Shown one piece after another: positions 11,804 to 22,532 of a DNA stretch of 64,000 nucleotides. The position numbers were made by a program, and so were the translations under genes. The notes beneath the pieces were generated by a model. It saw only the letters and a list, made by a program, of their open reading frames with translations. It searched no databases and had not been told where the DNA came from. The stretch is taken from the NCBI GenBank assembly GCA_021292105.1, contig CM037869.1, positions 28,845,536-28,909,535 on the forward strand. The letters are read 5' to 3'. Source of the stretch: Anadara kagoshimensis (taxonomy: Eukaryota; Mollusca; Bivalvia; Arcoida; Arcidae). The number at the start of each line of letters is the position of its first letter. Positions within the stretch are counted from its first letter, which is position 1.

Positions 11804-13436
11804 AAGTTGCTACAGGGACCTGAACTCTGTAACTAGCAAAACAGAGTTCAAGCAGAGCCTTATCACCTAAACCAGAGATTCAACAGGGACATAAGCTCTC
11901 TAACTAGTATAGAGTTGAAGGTCAAGCAGGTTCTTATCACCATGACCATTGTAATATGTATATTGGTTGGTAATGGTTATTATGACACCATGTGATCTCT
12001 TCACCAATTCCTTTATAGGCCCTGATTGAACTCTACCTGTAGGGTGACGGTTTGTACATAAGCCTTAAGGCCACATGTAGACGTAAACTCCATGAACAAC
12101 TGTAGGTTAATATGGTCTCGATTGACCTTCAAACTATCTAGTTAAAGACCTAATACTGTATAACAAGAAACATTTGCGATGTATTTATATCCTCCATTTT
12201 CACAGCCAAGTCTCAACTACGAAAAAAGTACACCATGATGTTTTCTAGATGTTAAAAATATACAAATGAGCTTGCACCTACCAGCTCGCCAACTGCAAAA
12301 ATGGGTACACGGAAACAAGTTTCTGAATGTTAAACTGCAAAAATTTTAACAAGTGAATAGTTCTTGTTATACAGTATCTGCTTGATCTCTACCTGAAGTT
12401 ACTCTTGTTGAGGTGAGAAGGCCTTAATTGTACTCTACTATGAAGTATTTTTATGATTTTATTACGCAAGTTGATGTGATAAACAAGTTTATACCAGTAA
12501 TTAATTTTATTTCTTCTACAAAATTTAACATATCTTTTTGTTTGTCACTTTTATCAATTTATCACATATATAAAAAATTTTCAGTTATTAATGGCTTTGT
12601 TTTTGTGTACCAGTATTTGTTTTTTATTTTTCTTGTTGTTTGTTTCAATTGTGTAAATTTAGATACATGTACCTGTATAATTGAATGATTTTACTTAATT
12701 TTTTGAAGTTTTAAAGTTTTTTAAAAGTGTTTTTAGGACTAATCTGTTATATTGACAATTACAAGTATTAGATCCACGTTTGGTGATTTATATATATATA
12801 TATATTATTTCACCACTATGAGTGGCATAGATAGGTGGAGGTGTCCATCCATCTGTGAACAGGTGATAAATTGAGAAAAGATAAAATAACTTTACAAGTT
12901 TGTAATTCAGTACATTTCTGTTTGTAGTGTAAAAACTAAAAAAGTTTTGGTTTTTGGGGAGAATTTAAGTAAAATATTTCTTTTGGTGTACATATATTTT
13001 ATTGCTCCATAGCATGACAGGGTATAATTTAATGTCCTGTTAGCAAGATTATTTTTTCATTAGCATGAACAAATATTGTTTTGAAACATTCCATTTACAT
13101 TGTATTAATATAAACTGAGCCAACATTTGCATGCAAAATGTAATTTTTCTCTAAATACTTGTGCTCAGTATTCAAATTAATAATAAGTATTTCTTTTTAG
13201 AAAGCATTTAACTGCATGGATTCTCTGGTGATTGTATTTGCTTGGTTGACATTGCCTGAGGTTTCAGTCTCTTTTTTAAGCCTTGTGAACAAAATAAAGC
13301 CTCTCAAAAAGTGGTTTTCAACAGTGTGTTGCCGTTTTAAGACAGCTAGTTTATAAAAAGTCCCGAACAATTATTTAGATGTACTTAAAGTTTTTATAAT
13401 ACTCTCTTAAATTTAAATGACAAGTTAGTTATTACA

Positions 13437-13813
13437 GTAAAACCTTGATTAATTGACACCATTTGGTCAGTCAGATTTAGATATAAAGGGTTTGTGACAG
13501 TTTAGAAACCTTGATTCCTCGTCATTATTTGCATAGTCAATTTTGGAATTATAAAGGGGTTTGGCGATAGTATATTAAAATCTTGATTAATTGCCATCAT
13601 TTGTTCAGTCAATTTGGGGAATGTAAAGAGCTTTGGTAAAACCATAATTCCTCCGCACCATTTGTTCAATCAGATTTTAATGTTATAAAGGTGTTTGGTG
13701 ATAAACCGAGGAAGGCTTATGAATAAAAGAAATAGATTTATGCTCTTAAGTAGAGTGTGACAATAAGTGAGATGGCAAAGTTATCAAGGGTCATTATAAT
13801 GAGGTTTTACTGT
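13437..13813. mobile_element. MITE with four internal ~70-bp repeats
   Basis: Inverted ends CAGTAAAACCTTGA and its partner AATGAGGTTTTACTG, with TA beside each. Inside, the unit 'accttgattaattg-acaccatttg-tcagtcagattt-ataaagg-gtttg' occurs four times (starts near 13443, 13506, 13588, 13643) with divergence. Confidence 0.65.
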
Positions 13814-15044
13814 AGTAATAACAGTAATATTTTTTGTTAAAACTTTTGATTATGTTGTTTGATTGTTGTTTAGATGTTAGATACGTTATATGGCTTTAAT
13901 ATTGTTTTACTTTGATGTGTCATTTTATCAACTACAACATGTATAAGTGCAATATTGATTTTGCTTTAGTTTTTGTCACTTTTATTTTCTTTATATCATT
14001 GTACACTACATTTTAAATTTTGTTTTGAGAGGATTTATATAGAAATTATCATGTCTGTCTGTCTGTAAATTCATGGCCAGGTTTCCACAATACAGATAAT
14101 TTGTTTGCATTACAACTGGTGTCACCACCATTGTTTTGCACTTCTAACACTTGTGCCACCACCATTGCTTTGCACTTGTTGACCTTTGAAAGCCCATCAT
14201 GGCTGCAGACATGTGCAATTCATGAAACATTACACAAATAATATCCATGGTTCATGGGTATGTCATGTCTTTTAACCAAGGTCATATCTTCAAGGTCACT
14301 CAGTGTACTTCTCTTTGATTCTTTGGAGAAATATTATGAAAGTTTGCATGCCCATTAAGGTTATATTTTAAAGTTATGCGTGTTCGAACATCTAGTCATA
14401 ACTCATTTCTTCTTCTGACACAAATGATCTCCAAAAGCGTGTTATGCCATTCTTGTAGAAATGGTCACTGAATGTGTATATTTCAAAAATTGTCGTCTCC
14501 ATGTCATACCTCATTGCTGCTTCTGAAACATTCCATGAAACTTTGGTGAAAGGGGTGGCATGACTTTTATATTGCAAATATTGAGGGTATTGTTGAATTT
14601 GTGGTAACATTTATGAGCTACTAGTTTCTTTTAGATAATTTTACTTTTAACCGACATTCAATTTTCTTTTACAATTGATTATCTACAAACATATTTGTCT
14701 GCTGTGTTTTGGTAGTGTTTATTAACAATTTGTAATCGGGCATTGACGTAGAAAATTGTTTACATTAATTTCTACAAATATGTGTAGTTTTAGCTACATT
14801 GACATTACACTTATGGCTTGGCAAAGTATGTCTTGGCTCATAAAGTTGATTCTGGTTTAAAAACTACTGGTCCAATTAGAACCAAATTTGGTTTAGAAGG
14901 TCTCTTTGTAGTATAGACTGAAGTTTGTACACATTAACTTTTGTGGCATCCAGTTTGGCTACTGTTATTATAAATAGCACAAAGTGGTAATATAATTAAT
15001 ATAGCTTTAGTACTCATTTGATTTTTTAAAGTTCATAACTGTCA

Positions 15045-15250
15045 ACTTATTTATTGTCGCTATGTACTAATTTTCGCTTATTTCGCGGTTCTTTGTTTTG
15101 CGTGAAAATTAAAACAGAGCAAAAATTAATTATGCTTATTGTGTTATAGTGCATATTTAAAAATGCAAAAATTTAAATACAGTAAAATGTCTGAATTTTA
15201 TATACCTCAAAAATAAATACACAGAGAATTAAATATGTTTACAGTATATA
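15045..15250. mobile_element. MITE, ttttcgc family
   Basis: Left part 'cttatttattgtcgctatg' and 'tactaattttcgcttatttc' match the inverted end of the element at 52374-53009. The right end is 'taaatatgtttacagtat'. Internal 'ttatgcttattgtgttatag' also matches the larger copy, reversed. Confidence 0.6.
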
Positions 15251-15282
15251 GAAAGTAAATGTATAACCATTCATCATACACA

Positions 15283-15396
15283 CTAGTCCGACTGATCAGC
15301 CCACTAAACCACCATTTTAATTTTTGACTTGTTGAGGGTTTGTATCAAGTCAAAAATTAAAATGAGGGTTTAGTGGACTGATTAGTGGGACTATAT
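15283..15396. repeat. Near-perfect ~50-bp-arm hairpin
   Basis: 'agtccgactgatcagcccac', 'taaacc' and 'cattttaatttttgacttg' are mirrored on the right by 'caagtcaaaaattaaaatg', 'ggtttagtgg' and 'actgattagtgggact'. It folds as one long hairpin with a loop near 15340. Probably a small foldback MITE. Confidence 0.7.
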
Positions 15397-15999
15397 ACGC
15401 CCAATATGAAGAATTAAGGTTAAGGTTTTATCAGCCTATCCAGTGGTTATGTGATTACCAATATCTTAATAATTGAAGTGCAATAAGTTTTTTTTTAAAG
15501 AAATGTATAACATTTTTTGTCTTTAGATGCCGTATTATGTTTTATTTGCATATTTTTCTTATTTAAAACAAATAATAATAAAAAAAATTGTATGGTAAAT
15601 TGGACTTTTTTGTGTTATCTATCATGAATGTATCTACCGTCTCCAAATAAATGAAAGAATCTTGACTGTTGTGTAAAATCACATTACCAGTAACCTCACT
15701 CCACTCTTATTTGAAAAAGCCATCTTTTGTATTAGCAGTTTTGTTTCAGTAGAAAGGGATTATACACAGGGTCCGAGCTGTAATTACGGAAATGTTAATT
15801 GCCGAAACCTTGGTATTAAGAGATGAGAAATTCCTTCAAACAAAAGACAAGGTTCTGTATTGTCATTGTGGTTACTGCATTACACCACTATACATTGCTG
15901 CGAGTTCATTGGATAAAGAGGGATCTTTGCTACTTCATGTATACAGCTTTTGACACATTTTTAGTGAGTAAAAAAAACCTGACTGAGGAACATCATAAA

Positions 16000-16205
16000 A
16001 CATACCAAAACAGAACTTACCATACTCTCATAGGGTCCCTCCTAAGAGACCTTAAAAACTGATGCCCCATGTCACAGCAGGCATGGCATGTCAAAGGACC
16101 CTCCCTGCACATTGCCCTGAGCACAGTGCAAAGGTTAAATTTTCTGCAATTCACCTATAGCTGGTGATGTCTCGATATAAGTAAAATATTCTTGAGTGGG
16201 AGTAA
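16000..16205 (+). repeat. SINE family 1, 3' part
   Basis: Contains 'ccccatgtcacagcaggcat', 'tctgcaattcacctatagct' and 'gatgtctcgatataagtaaa'. The tRNA-like head is missing or badly decayed. It abuts a family-2 piece in reverse. Confidence 0.6.
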
Positions 16206-16355
16206 AGTGGAGCAATGTAGTTTTAGGCCCTAGTCAGTTCATGATCAGTGATGGAAGAGGATACTCAGCAGGAACCACCGATTTTAGACAATTGAACTGA
16301 CATACTTCCTCACGATAGGATCTGCCATGATGGGAGTCCAAACCATGGGCAGACA
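16206..16355 (-). repeat. SINE family 2 body, reversed
   Basis: On the minus strand it reads 'ggcagatcctatcgtgagga', 'tcttccatcactgatcatga', 'actga' and 'taaaactacattgctccact', the family-2 body and tail. The tRNA-like head on this strand has been lost. Confidence 0.55.
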
Positions 16356-16432
16356 TGGCTGAGCGGCACTATCTATTGTTTTCGAAGTCAAGGGTTGTAG
16401 GTTCGAACCTCACTCTGGACTTGGAAATTTTC
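16352..16432 (+). repeat. Leu/Ser-tRNA-like sequence (SINE head)
   Basis: An A-box-like 'tggctgagcggcac' and a B box 'ggttcgaacc' lie about 45 bp apart, as in type II tRNAs. The acceptor arms do not pair cleanly and a body follows directly, so this is a SINE head and not a tRNA gene. Confidence 0.55.
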
Positions 16433-16460
16433 TGAGATGATTTTCAATACTAAAGCTGTA

Positions 16461-18300
16461 ACAAGAGGCCCATGGGCCTTAACGCTCACCTGAGGCAGAG
16501 TACATATCTTTTGCAGAGGTTCAATGGTCAATGACATTAATAAAAAAGAATATCACAACTTTCAGCAGTAAGGGCCAATAATATTCCAATATACATGCCT
16601 ATACAAAAAGTTTATAGTTTTTGAGATAATTAACCAATTTAAGTATTCATTCAATTCTATGACCTTGACCTTTGAACCCATGACCTTCAATCATATATCA
16701 AAATGATCCTTAGCCCAATACCTACAATATTCCAATATACATGCCTATACAAAGAGTTTATAGTTTTTGAGATAATTAACCATTTAAGTATTCATTCGCA
16801 TCTATGACCTTGACCTTTGAACCTATGACCTTCATTCATATATCAAAATGATTGTTGTGCAAATGCTTACAATATTCTAATATACATGCCTATACAAAAA
16901 AGTTTATAGTTTTTGAGATAATTAACCATTTAAGTATTCATTCAATTCTATGACCTTGACCTTTGAACTCATGACCTTCAATCATATATCAAAATGATCC
17001 TTAGGCCAATACCTACAATATTCCAATATACATGCCTATACAAAAAGTTTATAGTTTTTGAGATAATTAACCATTTAAGTATTCGTTTGCATCTATGACC
17101 TTGACCTTTGGACCTATGACCTTCATTCATATATCAAAATGATCGTTGTGCAAATGCCTATAATATTCTAATATACATGCCTATACAAAAAGTTTATAGT
17201 TTTTGAAATAATTAACCATTTTAATATTCGTTTGCAGCTATGACCTTGACCTTTGAACCTATGACCTTCACTCATATATCAAAATGATCGTTAGGCCAAT
17301 ACCTACAATATTCCAATATACATGCCTATACAAAAAGTTTATAGTTTTTGAGATAATTAACCATTTAAGTATTTGTTTGCATCTATGACCTTGACCTTTT
17401 TTGAACCTATGACCTTCAATCATATATCAAAATGATCGTTGTGCAAATGCCTATAATATTCTAATATACCTGCATATACAAAAAGTTAACAGTTTTCAAG
17501 ATAATTAACCATTCAGGTATTCATTCACATCTGTGACCTTGACCTCTGAACCCATGACCTTCATTCATATATCAAAATGATCGTTAGGATAATACCTAAA
17601 ATATTCTAATATACATGCCTATACAAAAAGTCTATAGTTTTTGAGATTAATAATCATTTCAGTACTTGTTTACATCTGTGACCTTGACCTTTAAACCCAT
17701 GACCTTAATCGATATATCAAAATGATCGTCATGTCAATACCTACAATTAACCAAAAATCCTACGTCATTATCACCAGAAATGTTTAAAAAATAGCATTTT
17801 TTATCAAAGGTCAAAAACTGGGACATGACCTTGACCTTGACATCAATCGGAAGAAAATCGCAAGACAAGATCAACAGTGAAAACTCCATACAATTATCTT
17901 CAGCAATTATGAAGTTATAACAATAAATGTCTCATTTTGAAAATAACATAATTTTACGCAAAAAACGTGTAATCTATTTTTCGTTCAATTTTCATGAAAA
18001 ACACAATTTTAGTGTATCTAGGTATCCTAAATCCAAAAATCTAATCAAAATTTGCCTGCACCTTTTGGTTTCAGAGAAGAAGATTTTTTTGTCTTTTGGC
18101 TATTTATAGTAACGGCAGCCATATTGTTGGGCGTGGTCAAACCCCGAACACAATTTTAAAAGCCTGTTACCTAGGCATAATAATCACCAAGTTTCATCAA
18201 ATTTGGCTCAGTAGTTTTGGAGGAGAAGATTAAAATGTAAAGTTTACGCACGACGGACGACGGATGGTGATAGATAGGAGCCTTTCGGCTCAGGTGAGCT
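16461..18300. mobile_element. 1.8 kb element with eight 145-bp tandem repeats
   Basis: The left end has a 14-bp palindrome AGGCCCATGGGCCT (16466-16479) and then GCTCACCTGAG (16484-16494). The right end has CTCAGGTGAGC (18289-18299), its exact inverse. In between, a 145-bp unit repeats eight times (16.5-17.75 kb), each with 'catgcctatacaaaaagttt', 'atagtttttgagataattaa' and 'tgaccttgacctttgaacc'. A unique right part ends 'cgcacgacggacgacggatg'. The architecture recalls bivalve elements with a tandem-repeat core, but the family is not established. No open frame of note. Confidence 0.75.
16530..17750. repeat. 145-bp tandem repeat array (8 units)
   Basis: The word tgaccttgacc starts at 16660, 16805, 16951, 17096, 17241, 17386, 17534 and 17679, giving spacings of 145-148. 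A ninth tgaccttgacc at 17826 lies outside the repeat, 147 bp further on. On the minus strand each unit gives aggttcaaaggtcaaggtca (some with base changes). Confidence 0.85.
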
Positions 18301-21300
18301 AAAAAGTTTGTTACTTGGTAGTCTTGGTAGACTCAAAACCAAGGTCCCATGTCTCTGGGCATGCTTAAGACACCTCTATTGTTTGAAAAGGAATAGGCTA
18401 TACCTGTGGTTGCTACAGAGGACACTTACAATTAGAAGCGACTGAAACAGACTAAGCAATATAAACAAAAACAATAGGGGGTGAGAGGTGATGTGGTCCT
18501 CAAGTGCATGCTTTATACCACTTGGCCACTTGAGCCAAGGGGTTGGGTAGAATACAGGTTAATATAAGATCATATAAAGAAACTGATTTCATGAGTTTTA
18601 TTTATTCTACATTGGATTTACTATATAACAATATCTGATACAAACTTTGTTCCGAGTTACATACATATATAAATGGTTCTTGTATAAATATTTAAGAGAT
18701 GAACAAAAACACTTACAACATACATAGTACAGGTAAATAACACTCACACAAATATGACAACCATATGACATAAAGAGACTGACTCCTTACAGAGAACTAA
18801 TTTTTACTTCCTAAATTTATCTTCTTTCATCCATTTTTCAAAGAATTTACTCCTTTTTCTATAAGTTTGGATTAAGGTTGATTTTTTTCTCGAAGTTAAT
18901 TTTGGCAGTGACACATCACATAACTTGATATACATGTATTTTTAGCACAAATGACATACCAATTGTGTTGCAAACACATTCTCAGCCAATCGGAACATGG
19001 CAAAATTAGTGATCTTAAACTATTATACTTCAAATCACATAGCACTATACAAGTCAGAAGAAAAACATTGATGGATTTATCCAAAAAGATATTAATCTAT
19101 TTGAGTAATTTTTTTGTTTGTCCAACTTCACCCCTTCCCCACATTTTCCAGCCATGTCCAAACAAAATATACATAACTCTGGGAATCAATGAGACAATAT
19201 CTGATATTACTTGTATGAAGATATATATAATAAATTTTTAACATTTTACCCTTATATTCACATTTGACAAAGACACAAGTCTAACTGCTATAAACATTTA
19301 ATATGAATTAATTTTTACCATTATTACAAAATCAAATTTGCACCAATCAACATCATCATCTTCATCATCATCTAGCACACACTAACAATTATATTGCTAA
19401 AATGGAATGTATATCAATGATAATTTATTGTATTTTACACCAGCAAATAGTTGTCCTAAAAAGGCCTTCCACTAGCTCACCTGGCCTACATTACAGATAG
19501 AGATCAAGACTTTGTACAAACACCTACAGCACATGTACATGTAGAGATGAAGACACAATTAAAATTCAGCATTATATCTGGTTTTATACCTTTAGATATA
19601 CATGTATATAATGAACCAGTATACTTTTTATACAGAAATGTCCAGTATGCTGAGATCCAAACCAATGTATCGTATCAATGGTGGGTCCACATTTAAATAT
19701 ATTTAATAAAAGCAATCTGTCATGTTTCTTTCAAACGGAGACAAAATAGTAGTACACGAAGACATGCCATAATATACCTCTTGATTATAATCATATACAT
19801 ATTTTTACAACAACATAAATTTTAATTTACACACTTTTCAGACCAGGTAGTTTGTAGTTTCAAAGAAAATTGATTACTAAAGATTGCTCCCCTTTTGCTT
19901 TTATGTTTTTGAGACAGTATCAAGCTTTTTTTAAACCAAAACAGAAAAATGATCGTAATAGGTAATTCTTAATTTCTGTTGTAAACTCACAAAAAAAAAA
20001 ACAAATACTATAATGTGATATGACTTGTAGTAATCATCATTATGTGATATATATCTTATTGTCAATGCTAACAAAGACTACCAGTACCTGTATGTATATA
20101 CATAAAACTACGAATAACTTGTATGACTAGATTTACCAGGTTATTACACAATCAAAATAAATTATTTCTATCAAATCAACTAGAATTATTACACAATCAC
20201 AATTAACATTTTTTTTAATTCAAACACACTAGATTTATTATACAATCACATTTTTATTACCATAATGGCATTTTTACAAAACTTGAAGACATTACTATGG
20301 TAGTACACTACCATTTAAGATTTTGAAAATGTAGATACAGAATTTGGATTAATATTAGTTTTCAAAATTGGCCGGTTTTCAATTAGTTTTCAAAATTTCA
20401 TTTTCCTTACTATTTTTTAACATACATGTAAAATGGATAACCCAGTTTACAGTTTACACAAAACAAAATAATTTTTTATTGCATTTACTGAATTTACAAT
20501 ACACAACTTTAAACATTTGTAGCCGAATGTGTCATTTACACACCAAATCAAATGTACAAGGTTTTTTGAACAACTAAAATATTGAATTACAGATCGATGA
20601 TAAATAAAATTCTAAAATCAAATAATGAACTGTAACATAAATGGATTTCTTTTTAATTTGTTCAGTTTCTCAGTATAATAATGATTTACATGTTCAATAC
20701 AATTGGTGAAAAAAATATTACAGTCATACTTTAATAATTTGAATACCTCGAATGACTTGAGGCCATCTGTCTGTCCCAACCATGTACCTATTATACTCTT
20801 TGCAAAATCGACACTGATCACTCTACCATCGATAATACCATAAACTCTCTAACAAAATCCTGTGTCCACATCAATGACAAAGTGCCTTCTTTAACTCAAA
20901 TACAATTCAAATCCGCAACTCGAAATTTGATTCCTCAAACATCTCAATGTCTCAATTACACAGACCAAGTCCTTTAGACCTCAAGCACTCAAATTTAAAT
21001 AATACTATAGATAACAAAAGTAAATAGGGTATTACTGAATGTAATAAGGAAAAACAATTATTGCTTACGGGGTATATATGATTTGATGATATAGTCAACA
21101 CAGAAAGAGAATTTATTTTATTGTCATGTGAATGGGAATTTTATAAGTATAAATACAACCACACATACATTTAATATCACAGATATATCAGAGGGAATTT
21201 GTAAACCTGTGTTGATGAGGTCGTCATCTTTTTGATGTTGATGACATCATCTTTTACGTTATAATATTACTTTTACACTGTCTCTTAATTATGTTCAATG

Positions 21301-22197
21301 AATGAATTGCTAAACAAAAAATACACAATTTAACTAGTATAGGTAATTCACGATTTGATGGAAAAGAATACAGCAGGTCTTATTTTAATATCAAGGTTGT
21401 TTTGACAAATGAAAGCGTAGTATAACATGATTATATACAAACTCAACAAGCTATCATTACAATTTCAGGTGGTATATAGATTTGCTTATGTTTTTTAACT
21501 TCTAAATACTCAGCCATCAGATCGTGAATGACCTATAACTATAACAATCAAATCGCCTGAAAAAATTCATAATTTGGAATGTTTTGATCAATAAATGATT
21601 GCCATGAGAGCTCCTTACATGCTGAACTTAATTCTGACCACTATTTAGTACCCGGTACTTAATATCTCTGAACATATGATGGCAAGATATAAGCTATGTA
21701 TATTTCAGACATGTAACCTCTTCTAAGCAGTGATTTCCCTAAAATTTGTGGCAGGAGACAGATTGACTAATCCCAACAGACCAGGGCTCAAGGGGTGTTC
21801 CTAGACCAACAACAATTTTCAGGTCTTCTGAAGGCAGTTTTATGAATTCTAACCAACCAATTTGGAGTTTTAGGTGGTCAAATCTGCCTGTTGCCACTTC
21901 TTATGGAAAATACTGTCTAAGCTCATATTTATTTTCCTTATTCCTAATTTACAAAGCAACTTTATTTACATGGAACAAAATGCTAGTTTTATTTTAATTT
22001 GGTTAAAAGATTTTTAATTTAAAATTTAAACAAGTAGTAATTTTAAGATAAATATTTAATAGAGAAAAGTTGTGAAACTTACTTCTCATGAGAACATGTC
22101 ATAAAGTGTAGTTTTTTAAATAGAACATTACAATGATTCAAAGAAAGAAATGCCCATTTGTGCCTGAATTGTAAAATTTAAGAAAAATCTATATTCC
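18301..22197. other. Non-coding; possible distal 3' UTR of ATP6AP2
   Basis: AT-rich (much above 60%) with no supported exon on either strand. If transcripts of the minus-strand gene read through the first poly(A) signal, this would be UTR. Only a MITE-like element at 21724-21917 stands out, with inverted ends around gtggcag/ctgttgccac. Confidence 0.4.
21724..21917. repeat. Inverted-end element (~190 bp)
   Basis: Left 'taagcagtgatttccctaaa' with 'gtggcaggagacagatt', and right 'aatctgcctgttgccacttc' with 'ttatggaaaatactgtctaa', are imperfect inverted partners. Confidence 0.5.
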
Positions 22198-22203
22198 TTT
22201 ATT
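22198..22203 (-). terminator. Candidate poly(A) signal for ATP6AP2
   Basis: AATAAA on the minus strand, about 130 bases after the ATP6AP2 stop codon. It is the first canonical hexamer after the stop. Confidence 0.5.
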
Positions 22204-22332
22204 TGCTGACATCTAAGAGTGGAAACTGAAGATTTCATCTTTTCAAAACACTATAAATACAATTTAATTACCCTCATACTATCATCAAAGTTTACATTAA
22301 TTGATATTTTAACTTAGATAAAAACCTAGACA

Positions 22333-22532
22333 TTAATCCTTCTTTAGTCTCGTACTGGTCATTCTGTAGATAATACTGTCCCTTCCAGGATCCATGTTCC
22401 ACATTCCATACGACACGGCGAAGAACGCCAGAAACATTAAAATCATCAACCATAATATAATGTTAAAAATAGCTGGATAATCTTCACTGTAATCTTTAGA
22501 TAAATTCAGCTCTTTTCTTCTGGGGTCAATAC
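22333..22532 (-). CDS. ATP6AP2: ATP6AP2 exon 9: membrane helix and tail
   Basis: Encodes IDPRRKELNLSKDYSEDYPA, a hydrophobic helix (IILWLMILMFLAFFAV), the conserved WNMDPGRDSIIYRMT tail, and stop TAA at 22333-22335. Confidence 0.93.

Larger units (their letters stand above)
9657..13435. other. Non-coding: GRTP1 downstream region and repeats
   Basis: No convincing exon is seen. The GRTP1 3' UTR must begin here. AATAAA-like words occur at 10182 and about 13291, but neither can be assigned. Three small inverted-repeat elements (11027, 11268, 11672) and a short (TA)n run at 12790-12806 are present. Confidence 0.5.
13814..16059. other. Non-coding, with two MITEs
   Basis: No exon was recognised. 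Holds the MITE fragments at 15045 and 15283 and a SINE-2 tail remnant at about 15650-15710 ('gaaagaatcttgactgt', 'cctcactccact'). The rest is AT-rich unique-looking sequence. Confidence 0.45.

Noticed and set aside
17927..18109. 60-residue ORF inside the 145-bp repeat element
   Set aside because: Short, AT-rich and lacking any motif; other parts of the element are closed.
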